From CALNBC01 sp050945915 (GTDB taxonomy: Bacteria > Bacillota > Clostridia > Christensenellales > CALWSW01): 16,929 nt of DNA. Made by a program: the position numbers and the translations under genes. The notes below the pieces were generated by a model. It ran no database searches. It was given only the letters and a program-made list of their open reading frames with translations, and had not been told where the DNA came from. The DNA lies in the NCBI GenBank assembly GCA_050945915.1, contig JBMNTV010000046.1, forward strand, positions 1 through 16,929, given 5' to 3'. Shown piece by piece: positions 7,203-13,178 of the stretch; position 1 is the first letter of the stretch; each line of letters opens with the position of its first letter.

Positions 7203-7478
7203 TCATTCTGGCGTTGTATTATGTTCCGAACGGGTTTCATCTTGCGTATCGCTGGCTTGGTGTTCCCTTTGCGCCTCTTTGCGCTCTTGCTCCTCGTAAT
7301 AGGCGCTTTCCAGCCTCTTTTTCGCATACAGGGAGTAGAGGAAAACGGCGATGAGCACGCCGAAGCCCGAAAGCACCAGGGATTCGTTGCCGTTGACGGA
7401 GCCGACGATCAGCACCGCCACGGCAAGGACGAAGGCAAAAAGCATGAAGATGGCGAGCAGCCGTTCTTTTTTACTCAT
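7203..7478 (-). CDS. Very small membrane protein with acidic/polar C-terminal tail
   Basis: 91 residues. Two hydrophobic spans (about 9-28 and 37-53) are followed by a highly charged, Glu/Gln/Arg-rich tail without hydrophobic stretches, probably cytoplasmic. ATG at 7478 overlaps the end of tcdA by eight bases and is preceded by GGGAGAG four bases upstream. A TTG at 7493 is less likely. The overlap means translation is probably coupled to tcdA. No family was recognised. The GGGAGAGTTC at its ribosome binding site is exactly complementary to a segment of the candidate small RNA at 12122-12287. Confidence 0.7.
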   Translation of the reverse strand: MSKKERLLAIFMLFAFVLAVAVLIVGSVNGNESLVLSGFGVLIAVFLYSLYAKKRLESAYYEEQERKEAQREHQASDTQDETRSEHNTTPE

Positions 7479-8190
7479 CGAACTCTCCCACAATGTACTT
7501 GACTGCCGCGTAGCAGAGCATCAGCCCGGCCACAGGCGGAACAAAGGCGCAACTCGCAGGCGCGGGGCGGCCGGAAGGGCGCGCTTCGCCGGGGAATTTG
7601 GGTGCTTTGGGGGCCTCGTCCGACCAAACGACGGTCAGCTTCCCGATGCCCCGCTTTTTCAGTTCATGGCGCATGACCCGGCAAAGAGGGCAGACGCTGG
7701 TTGCATAGATGTCCCCCAGCTTGAGCCTTTCAGGATCCAGTTTGTTGCCGGCTCCCATAGCGGAAAAGAGCTGGATTCCCTTTTTTGCGCATTCCTCCGC
7801 CAGGGCGAGCTTGGCGGCGACGGTGTCCATGGCGTCGATCACCACGTCGCATCCGTCGATCAGCCCTTCGTTGCCCGGAAGGTAAAAGAGCTTTTTTGCC
7901 TCCACCCCGCAATCGGGATTGATATCCGCAATTCGCTCCTGGGCGGCCTGCACTTTGGGCATGCCGATGGTGGAACGCAGCGCGAAAAGCTGGCGGTTGA
8001 TGTTGCTTTCTTCGACGTCGTCCCCGTCCACGAGGAGGAGGGAACCCACGCCGCTTCTGGCGAGGGCCTCCGCAGCATACGAGCCCACGCCACCCAGGCC
8101 GAAGACCGCGACTTTTGCATTCATCAGTCTTTTGACCGCATCACGACCCATCAACCTTGCGGTGCGGCCCAAAAAAACGGGTATTTCCAT
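7471..8190 (-). CDS. tcdA: tRNA threonylcarbamoyladenosine dehydratase (ThiF/E1-like)
   Basis: 239 residues. The E1-like nucleotide-binding loop is VAVFGLGGVGS (27-37), the acidic strand end LLLVDGDD carries Asp55, and ESNINRQL (61-68) is the adenylation motif. DAMDTVAAKLAL matches the ThiF/MoeB/TcdA fold. Family knowledge: TcdA (CsdL/YgdL) uses ATP to dehydrate t6A37 of ANN-decoding tRNAs to cyclic ct6A. A CPLC pair follows ATSV. I cannot say whether it binds metal, and most relatives lack the second Cys. ATG at 8190 was chosen for AGGAG five bases ahead, and the open frame upstream of it has no binding site. It is first in a five-gene minus-strand unit. Confidence 0.85.
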   Translation of the reverse strand: MEIPVFLGRTARLMGRDAVKRLMNAKVAVFGLGGVGSYAAEALARSGVGSLLLVDGDDVEESNINRQLFALRSTIGMPKVQAAQERIADINPDCGVEAKKLFYLPGNEGLIDGCDVVIDAMDTVAAKLALAEECAKKGIQLFSAMGAGNKLDPERLKLGDIYATSVCPLCRVMRHELKKRGIGKLTVVWSDEAPKAPKFPGEARPSGRPAPASCAFVPPVAGLMLCYAAVKYIVGEFDE

Positions 8191-8310
8191 GGTTGCTCCT
8201 TCGATGTGGTGAAGATCAGCGGCGATCCGCCAACAGCTGCCCTGCCGGGCGGCGTTGCGCCCCGTTTGCCGCGAGAACTCCCTTCGCGGAAGCATCGGGT
8301 CAAATCGACA

Positions 8311-8352
8311 CTTACCTTCGGTAAGCATTATATCACCACTTGTCAAACAAGT
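8311..8352. promoter_or_regulatory. tcdA promoter with two flanking 6-3-6 dyads
   Basis: On the minus strand TGATATAAT (8327-8335) is an extended -10 without a good -35; the start would be near 8320. CTTACC-TTC-GGTAAG (8311-8325) overlaps that start. ACTTGT-CAA-ACAAGT (8338-8352) lies just upstream. Both are perfect 6-3-6 inverted repeats with centres 27 bases apart. They could be operators, or the first could be a 5' RNA hairpin. Confidence 0.5.
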
Positions 8353-8383
8353 CTTGTATTTTATGATTTCCCGGTGTTAGAAT
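8340..8383 (+). promoter_or_regulatory. Promoter candidates of the Mrp gene
   Basis: Two options: TTGTCA (8340-8345), 16 bases, TATGAT (8362-8367); or TTGTAT (8354-8359), 18 bases, TAGAAT (8378-8383). The first overlaps the ACTTGT dyad, so the divergent tcdA and mrp promoters may share control. Confidence 0.5.
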
Positions 8384-8417
8384 GATATCGTTTGGAATTT
8401 TACAAACTGGAGGATGA

Positions 8418-9260
8418 ATGATGAGTAGGTCCTGTGAACCAGAAAAGTGCGGCACGATGCCGGAATGCGCGGGCTGCGCTTCAAACAAAAGCGGCCAGAT
8501 TGCCCAAGGGAAGACCATTTCCAGTCAGCCGGTCAAAAAGGTGTTTGCCGTGGTCAGCGGAAAGGGCGGCGTGGGCAAGTCTTCCGTGACGGCTTTGCTT
8601 GCCAGCGCGGCAAGAAGGCGGGGGCTTTTCGTCGGCGTGCTGGACGCGGATATCACCGGGCCCTCCATGCCCAGGATGTTCGGCGCAAAGGAGCCCCTCA
8701 AGGGCGACGGCGAAAAGATGCTCCCCGCCAACACCATGACGGGCATCGAACTGGTCAGTGTGAACCTGCTCCTGGAATCCGAGGACACGCCGGTGATCTG
8801 GCGGGGTCCGATCCTCGCCGGCGTGATCCAGCAGTTCTGGAACGACGTGCGCTGGGGCCAGCTGGACGTGATGTTCATCGACATGCCGCCGGGCACCGGG
8901 GACGTTCCGCTGACGGTGTTCCAGTCCCTGCCCATTGACGGCATCATCGTGGTCACCACGCCCCAGGACCTGGTGGGCATGATCGTCAAAAAGGCGGTCC
9001 GCATGGCGGAGATGATGAACATCCCCGTTCTCGGTTTGGTGGAAAACATGTCCTTCATGGCCTGCCCGGACTGCGGCAAGCGCCTGTATCCCTTTGGGAA
9101 GGGCAGAACCGAAGAAACGGCAAAGGACCTGGGCTTGCCCCTGATCGCCAGTCTGCCCATCAACCCTTTGACCGCCGATTTCTGCGATACCGGCAGGATC
9201 GAGCTTGCCGACGTTCCCGAAATCGAGCCTGCTCTGGACGCCATCTTGAAAAGCGAATGA
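8418..9260 (+). CDS. mrp: Mrp/NBP35-type P-loop ATPase, iron-sulfur cluster carrier (ApbC-like)
   Basis: 280 residues. The deviant Walker A SGKGGVGKSS (47-56) and DADITGPS (76-83) define the MinD/Mrp branch, with DMPPGTGD (155-162) as the second nucleotide motif. CPDC (Cys216, Cys219) is the bridging CxxC that holds a [4Fe-4S] cluster between two subunits. The N-terminus adds four cysteines (6, 11, 17, 20), as in NBP35-type members, though the spacing C-x4-C-x5-C-x2-C differs from eukaryotic Nbp35. Family knowledge: it carries Fe-S clusters to apo-proteins in the cytoplasm. GGAGG at 8409-8413 suits ATG at 8421 (7 bases) slightly better than ATG at 8418 (4 bases), a one-residue difference. It is divergent from tcdA and ends in a strong terminator. 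Confidence 0.88.
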   Translation: MMSRSCEPEKCGTMPECAGCASNKSGQIAQGKTISSQPVKKVFAVVSGKGGVGKSSVTALLASAARRRGLFVGVLDADITGPSMPRMFGAKEPLKGDGEKMLPANTMTGIELVSVNLLLESEDTPVIWRGPILAGVIQQFWNDVRWGQLDVMFIDMPPGTGDVPLTVFQSLPIDGIIVVTTPQDLVGMIVKKAVRMAEMMNIPVLGLVENMSFMACPDCGKRLYPFGKGRTEETAKDLGLPLIASLPINPLTADFCDTGRIELADVPEIEPALDAILKSE

Positions 9261-9275
9261 GTTTTTGCAAAAATA

Positions 9276-9310
9276 CCCGACCGCAGTTTCGGCGGTCGGG
9301 TTTTGCTTTG
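9276..9310. terminator. Terminator after mrp, probably bidirectional
   Basis: Nine-bp perfect stem CCCGACCGC/GCGGTCGGG (9276-9284 with 9292-9300), 7-base loop, then TTTTGCTTT on +. On the minus strand it is followed by TATTTTTG. Confidence 0.85.
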
Positions 9311-9454
9311 CCATATTGCTTTTTTGGCGGCCAGCGCGATGCCGTTTGGGAAACCTTTTGTAAGGCGGTTCCCGTGCGCCCGAAGACCGCGCAGGTTTGC
9401 CGCTTTTGGTGCTGCTTCAAGCCGCTGTCAAGCAGCAAAAACCCGACGAACAGC

Positions 9455-9485
9455 AAAAGCCCGCCTTCCGAAGCAGGAGGCGGGC
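9455..9485 (-). terminator. Terminator of the NusG-II gene
   Basis: Minus-strand stem GCCCGCCT/AGGCGGGC (9478-9485 with 9459-9466 in + coordinates), then TTTTGCTG. It lies 20 bases past the stop codon. The bases between the two terminators (9311-9454) show no gene. Confidence 0.7.
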
Positions 9486-9504
9486 CTTGTATGCCGCGTG
9501 GCGA

Positions 9505-9882
9505 TTACTTGTTGTCATAGATGACGGTGACGACGACACCGTTGGGCAGGCAGATGATCTGGTTCATCAGCACCCGGGTGTTCACGTTTTCCGGGGTGAT
9601 GTGGCCCTGCTGGACGCAGTCCTGATTGTCGCAGGTGGAATAGCTGACGTATACATCGCCGCCCTCGTCAATGGTGATGGTGTTTTGGGCGCCGTTGGAC
9701 TGGTGGACGGTATAGCTGGTGGGCTCATCCAGGGGCAACCGCATCCATTCCCTGCTGTTTACGGTGATGGATACATAGCCCGTAACGCCCTTTTCAGCGT
9801 CGATGATGAAATATTTAACGCCGAAAAACAAAGCGGCTACAATCAAAATACCAGCGATAAGGAGGACGTCCCTCTTCTTCAT
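9505..9882 (-). CDS. NusG domain II-containing membrane-anchored protein
   Basis: 125 residues. A lysine-rich start and one hydrophobic helix (about 6-25) look like an uncleaved anchor or signal, putting the rest outside the membrane. The soluble part (30-125) is the small beta-barrel called NusG domain II in clostridial proteins. Its diagnostic pieces are STCDNQDCVQQG (Cys84, Cys89) and IICLPNGVVV (Cys111). Despite the name there is no NusG N-terminal domain, so a role in transcription is not expected and the function is unknown. The three cysteines may form a disulfide or bind something. GAGGAG lies eight bases before ATG. It is single, with its own promoter and terminator. Confidence 0.8.
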   Translation of the reverse strand: MKKRDVLLIAGILIVAALFFGVKYFIIDAEKGVTGYVSITVNSREWMRLPLDEPTSYTVHQSNGAQNTITIDEGGDVYVSYSTCDNQDCVQQGHITPENVNTRVLMNQIICLPNGVVVTVIYDNK

Positions 9883-9924
9883 GTGTTGATCTCCTCGATT
9901 GTTTGTGTTTAGACATACTCGTCT

Positions 9925-9953
9925 ATTTTAAACGATTACCGTCAAAAATACAA
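9925..9953 (-). promoter_or_regulatory. Promoter of the NusG-II gene
   Basis: On the minus strand TTGTAT (9948-9953), 17 bases, TAAAAT (9925-9930). The leader would be about 35 nt. Confidence 0.6.
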
Positions 9954-9962
9954 ATCTTTTCG

Positions 9963-9990
9963 CTGCCACGTCGCGGTCAAAATGTGGCAG
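9963..9990. repeat. Inverted repeat downstream of aminopeptidase P
   Basis: CTGCCAC (9963-9969) and GTGGCAG (9984-9990) form a 7-bp stem with a 14-base loop. No U-tract follows on either strand, so it is a poor terminator. No better terminator was found for the aminopeptidase P transcript. Confidence 0.4.
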
Positions 9991-10036
9991 AACGCGGCGG
10001 TTTCCGATTAAAGATCGGGTTTTCTCCCAACGCCGG

Positions 10037-11827
10037 TCAAATCGGGCGGGTTGCGTCTTCCAGCCATTGCCGATCTTCGTCGGTCATCAGGGGTGAAAGG
10101 GTGGAATAGACCAGGGCGTGGTACTCGTTCAGCCTGTGCCGTTCGGGTTTGCTTATCAGGGCAGGATCGATGCCGTCCAGGTCGATGGGCACGAAGGTCA
10201 GCGGCTCGAAGCGCAGGAATTCGCCGTATTCGTTCTCCCCGTCGGATACGCAAAGCAGCTCGTTTTCGATGCGGATGCCGTGACTATCTTCGACATATAT
10301 CCCCGGTTCGTCCGTCGTCACCATGCCGGGCAGCAGCGTGGCGGAATCGTCTCGCTCCGGCACGACGCGCCAGCGGATGCCGTTGGGCGCTTCATGCACC
10401 CCCAGCACAAAGCCGACGCCATGTCCCGTTCCGCAGCGATAGTCGATGCCCAGATCCCAGATGGGCCCGCGGGCGAGAATGTCCAGATTCAGACCTTTGC
10501 AGCCCTTCAGGAACTTTGCGCTTTGCAGGTTCAGCATCCCCCGGACGACGGCAGTAAAATGCACGCGCTGCTCCTTGGTGATGGGGCCCAGCACAAAGGT
10601 ACGGGTGACGTCGGTGGTGCCGTCGAGATACTGGGCGCCGGAATCCACCAGCAGGAACCCTTCCGGCTGGATTTCGGCATAATCCTGCTCTGTGGCGGAA
10701 TAGTGCATCATCGCCGCGTTTTTGCCATAGGCGCAGATGGTGGAAAAGCTGGGTTCGATGTAGTTTTCCCCCGCCTGACGCAGCGTTTGCAGCTCCTGTG
10801 CGGCAGAAAGTTCGTCGAGCTTCTCGCCGCGCTCCACCGATTCCTTCAGCCACTTCATGAACCGGGTCACCGCCAGCCCGTCCCGGATGTGGGAGGCCCT
10901 TAGAGATTCGATCTCCGTTTCATTCTTGATGGCCTTCATCAGGGTGGTCGGGTTGGGTGCGTGGACGAGGGAAACGCCTTCTTTGCAGGCGTCCACCGCG
11001 GCGCATTGGACCCGTCTCTTGTCCAGCAGCAGCCGGGTGCCTTCGGGAAGTTCGGAAAGCGCCTGGTAGATGCTTTCATAGGGAAGCACGGTGACGCCGT
11101 CTTTGGCGAGCTCCTCCCCAAGTTCTTGGGAAACCGCCTTCGGTTGGATAAAGAGCTGTGCTTCGTCCATCGTGATCAGGGCATAGGCGAGGACGACGGG
11201 GGTGTAGGCGATGTCGTTCCCGCGGATATTGAACAGCCAGGCGATGTCGTCCAGCGTGGTGATCAGATGAGCTGTGGCGCCGTGCTTTTGGATCTCTTTT
11301 TGCAAACTGCTGATTTTGTCCATCCTGCTTCGGCCGCAAAAGCGCAGGGGGAGGGAAAAGGCCGGGGAACAGGGGAGGGCAGGGCGGTCTTTCCAGATTT
11401 CGCCCGCAAGGTCGAAGCTGGTGACGACGGACCCGCCGTTTTTTTCGGCAATTTGTGCGTAACGCTCCCGGTCCGCCTCAGAAACCAGCCTGCCGTCAAA
11501 GGCGAGGACGCCGTTTTTCGGCAAATTCCGCTCGACGAACTCATACACCGTGGGGACATCCGGCTCGCCCATGCGCATCAGGGCAATGCCCGAGCCGGCG
11601 AGTTCCTTTTCCGCCTGGATGAAATAGCGGCCGTCCGTCCAAAGAAAGGCGGAATCCCGGGTGACCAAAAGGGTGCCGGCGGAGCCGGTAAAGCCGGAAA
11701 GCCAGCGCCGGGCGGAAAAATGGGGGCTGACGTATTCCGAATCGTGAAAATCCGAGGTGGGAACCATGTAAAGGTCGATTCTCCGCTCGGCCATCTTGGA
11801 TTGCAAGGCAAGTATTTCAGGTTTCAT
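10037..11827 (-). CDS. pepP: Aminopeptidase P, three-domain type (peptidase M24)
   Basis: 596 residues, the length of the eukaryote-like three-domain Xaa-Pro aminopeptidases rather than the ~440-residue E. coli form. Two creatinase-like N-terminal domains (about 1-160 and 165-300) precede the pita-bread catalytic domain. All five metal ligands are present: Asp395 (LLVDSGAQY), Asp406 (TTDVTR), His469 (GTGHGVG), Glu507 (TTDEPGIY) and Glu521 (RIENEL). It removes an N-terminal residue next to proline, in the cytoplasm. AAGGAG six bases before ATG fixes the start at 11827. The open frame continuing upstream is untranslated leader. It is monocistronic, with a long leader that may be regulated. Confidence 0.92.
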   Translation of the reverse strand: MKPEILALQSKMAERRIDLYMVPTSDFHDSEYVSPHFSARRWLSGFTGSAGTLLVTRDSAFLWTDGRYFIQAEKELAGSGIALMRMGEPDVPTVYEFVERNLPKNGVLAFDGRLVSEADRERYAQIAEKNGGSVVTSFDLAGEIWKDRPALPCSPAFSLPLRFCGRSRMDKISSLQKEIQKHGATAHLITTLDDIAWLFNIRGNDIAYTPVVLAYALITMDEAQLFIQPKAVSQELGEELAKDGVTVLPYESIYQALSELPEGTRLLLDKRRVQCAAVDACKEGVSLVHAPNPTTLMKAIKNETEIESLRASHIRDGLAVTRFMKWLKESVERGEKLDELSAAQELQTLRQAGENYIEPSFSTICAYGKNAAMMHYSATEQDYAEIQPEGFLLVDSGAQYLDGTTDVTRTFVLGPITKEQRVHFTAVVRGMLNLQSAKFLKGCKGLNLDILARGPIWDLGIDYRCGTGHGVGFVLGVHEAPNGIRWRVVPERDDSATLLPGMVTTDEPGIYVEDSHGIRIENELLCVSDGENEYGEFLRFEPLTFVPIDLDGIDPALISKPERHRLNEYHALVYSTLSPLMTDEDRQWLEDATRPI

Positions 11828-11867
11828 CGAGTGCTCCTTCAAACGGCGGGGGAAAAGCCCGCGCCGG

Positions 11868-11993
11868 TTATGTCGGGTGGTGCATTGCGCAAAAATTGCG
11901 GAATTGCCCGCAACAGGCCCACCCGAACGCCCAAGGGCACCAGAACGCCGGAATCGTATGCGGAAAGACACCCGCGAAATGCGAAAAACGCAT
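11868..11993 (-). CDS. Possible Trp/Cys-rich leader peptide ahead of pepP (41 codons)
   Basis: Minus-strand ATG at 11993-11991 to TAA at 11868-11870, inside the predicted pepP leader. The second half contains FWCPWAFGWACC, i.e. three Trp within eight residues and several Cys. A terminator-like hairpin (11891-11913) overlaps the last codons. No good ribosome binding site precedes the ATG, so coding is doubtful. Layout resembles amino-acid attenuation, but pepP is not an obvious target of such control. Confidence 0.2.
   Translation of the reverse strand: MRFSHFAGVFPHTIPAFWCPWAFGWACCGQFRNFCAMHHPT
11891..11913 (-). terminator. Terminator-like hairpin in the pepP leader
   Basis: The minus strand reads TTGCGG-GCAATT-CCGCAA then TTTTTG. 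It has a 6-bp perfect stem and five U, about 65 bases before the pepP start codon. It could end some pepP transcripts early. Confidence 0.45.
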
Positions 11994-12066
11994 AAAAGAT
12001 CCGCTGGCTGTGGCAAAAAAGCGGGTTTTTGCCGCCTGAGTGCCGGGCGTTGAATGGATTATACCA
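11994..12066 (-). promoter_or_regulatory. pepP promoter and early leader
   Basis: On the minus strand TGGTATAAT (12058-12066) is an extended -10, and the matching -35 is poor. Transcription would start near 12051, giving a leader of ~220 nt. GGCAAAAA/TTTTTTGCC (12012-12033) forms another A/T-rich hairpin within it. Confidence 0.55.
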
Positions 12067-12086
12067 CTAGGAGCACATTTTGGGTA

Positions 12087-12115
12087 TTGCAAAATAAGCA
12101 GCGCCGTGCTATACT
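12087..12115 (+). promoter_or_regulatory. Strong plus-strand promoter with no protein gene after it
   Basis: TTGCAA (12087-12092), exactly 17 bases, TATACT (12110-12115). The predicted start is 12121-12123. It is divergent from the pepP promoter, with -10 elements about 50 bases apart. Confidence 0.65.
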
Positions 12116-12121
12116 ACACTC

Positions 12122-12287
12122 GCAAGTTGTATATACGCGTTATTACGCGTCATACAGCTTATCAGAATGACAGAAACGGTTCAACGTTTCAATAAAACTT
12201 CTTCACTCCCCCTTGGAATCGGCGTGGAACTCTCCCTCCCCGCCGCGAAGAGGCAGGCTAGCGCTTAAGCTCCTGCCTTTTTGATTT
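12122..12287 (+). ncRNA. Candidate small regulatory RNA (~165 nt)
   Basis: A complete promoter-to-terminator unit. The 5' end starts with a 15-bp hairpin (12124-12132 with 12152-12160, then ACGCGT 12135-12140 with ACGCGT 12145-12150, loop TATT). A second hairpin, GAAACG-GTTCAA-CGTTTC (12173-12190), follows. Next is a mostly unpaired pyrimidine-rich stretch with CTCCCCC and CTCTCCCTCCCC (about 12195-12241), complementary to Shine-Dalgarno sequences as in many Gram-positive small RNAs. The terminator closes it. A 33-codon frame (12167-12268, starting MTETVQRFNK) exists but lacks a ribosome binding site. It may be chance, or a dual-function RNA. It does not look like SRP RNA or tmRNA, and I cannot match it to 6S RNA. 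Confidence 0.5.
12251..12287 (+). terminator. Plus-strand terminator of the candidate small RNA
   Basis: AGGCAGG (12251-12257) pairs with CCTGCCT (12272-12278), with an inner AGC/GCT pair and a small loop. TTTTTGATTTT follows. No plus-strand protein gene precedes it. Confidence 0.7.
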
Positions 12288-12315
12288 TGGTCGCTGCAAA
12301 AATGGTTTCGGGCAT

Positions 12316-12355
12316 GAAAAAGAACGCCTTCCAAAAAAGAGGGCGTTCTTTTTTC
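12316..12355. terminator. Bidirectional terminator after dhaL
   Basis: Stem AAGAACGCC/GGCGTTCTT (12320-12328 with 12342-12350) with T-tracts on both strands. It lies 11 bases past the dhaL stop. Confidence 0.85.
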
Positions 12356-12365
12356 TGGTGCGGCT

Positions 12366-13022
12366 TCAGGCAATTTTTTTGAACTCGTCCAGCATGACCT
12401 GCAAAATGAAGCAGGAAGAGGCGGTGCCGGGATCGATGTGGCCGATGGCGCGCTCGCCAAGGCGCATGGCGCGCCCCTTCTTGGCAACCAGGCCGATGAC
12501 CGCATCCCGGCCGGCTTCCGCGGCCTTGACGGCGCCTTCCAGCACTTCCACCGGAGAAAGCCCCTGTTCCATGCCGGAGTACAGGGCGTCCACCGCGGGG
12601 GAAAGGGCGTCCACCATGGTCTTGTCGCCCAGCTCGGCCTTGCCCAGGCGCTTGATCTCGTCTACGCCGGCCTTGATCATCGCGCAGAATTCGGCAAAGG
12701 TGACTTCGTTCTTGCCCGCAATGGGGGTGGCCATCTTGCGGAAGAAGGAGCCATACAGCGGGCCGGAAGCGCCGCCGACTTTAGCGAGCAGGCTCATTCC
12801 GGACTTGCTGAGTAATGTGGCGATGTCGACGTCCTTTTCCACCAGATCGGGGAGCTTCTTCATAACGTCCCTGAATCCGATGGAAAGGTTGACGCCGTGG
12901 TCCGCATCGCCCACCGCGGAATCCAGTCCGGTCAGGTAATCCCTCTGTTCCTCGATCATCGCGGCGAGGGCCTTCAACAGTTCAACAAAAAAACTTTTCG
13001 GAAGAATGACGGAATCGTACAT
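12366..13022 (-). CDS. dhaL: Dihydroxyacetone kinase subunit DhaL
   Basis: 218 residues. The ADP/Mg-binding signature GLDSAVGDADHG carries Asp34, Asp39 and Asp41, and GGASGPLYGSFF and GDKTMVDAL are the nucleotide-pocket segments. The form GDADHG is that of PTS-dependent DhaL, where a bound ADP is re-phosphorylated by DhaM. ATP-dependent kinases have GDGD followed by Cys or Thr. With DhaK it makes dihydroxyacetone phosphate in the cytoplasm. ATG at 13022 was chosen for GAGG seven bases ahead; ATG at 13040 has none. It follows dhaK after an unusually long 156-nt structured gap, and no dhaM follows. Confidence 0.9.
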   Translation of the reverse strand: MYDSVILPKSFFVELLKALAAMIEEQRDYLTGLDSAVGDADHGVNLSIGFRDVMKKLPDLVEKDVDIATLLSKSGMSLLAKVGGASGPLYGSFFRKMATPIAGKNEVTFAEFCAMIKAGVDEIKRLGKAELGDKTMVDALSPAVDALYSGMEQGLSPVEVLEGAVKAAEAGRDAVIGLVAKKGRAMRLGERAIGHIDPGTASSCFILQVMLDEFKKIA

Positions 13023-13052
13023 AACTAAACCTCGAATCATTTGCGTTTCGAC

Positions 13053-13157
13053 GACGGGGGAACCCCGTCTCCATGGGGCCGGCAGAATCCCGAACCACGG
13101 AATTCTGCCGGATATCGTCTATGAATGGCTGGCAATGGCTGGAACCGGAGTGGTTCC
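13053..13157 (-). repeat. Three consecutive hairpins between dhaK and dhaL
   Basis: GACGGGG/CCCCGTC (13053-13069, 7 bp). CCGGCAGAAT/ATTCTGCCGG (13079-13111), a 10-bp perfect stem extended inside to 14 bp on the minus strand. GGAACC/GGTTCC (13141-13157, 6 bp). Beside the last lies a near-tandem repeat of AATGGCTGG (13123-13141). None has a U-tract, so processing or stabilisation is more likely than termination. Confidence 0.6.
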
Positions 13158-13178
13158 GAAGGTTTTGCCCTGCCCGCC

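Noticed and set aside
11828..12016. N-terminal extension of aminopeptidase P
   Set aside because: AAGGAG directly precedes ATG at 11827, and the extension is Arg-rich with no counterpart in the family.
12203..12505. Minus-strand frame across the dhaL end and the small RNA terminator
   Set aside because: Overlaps dhaL in another frame and has no start signal.
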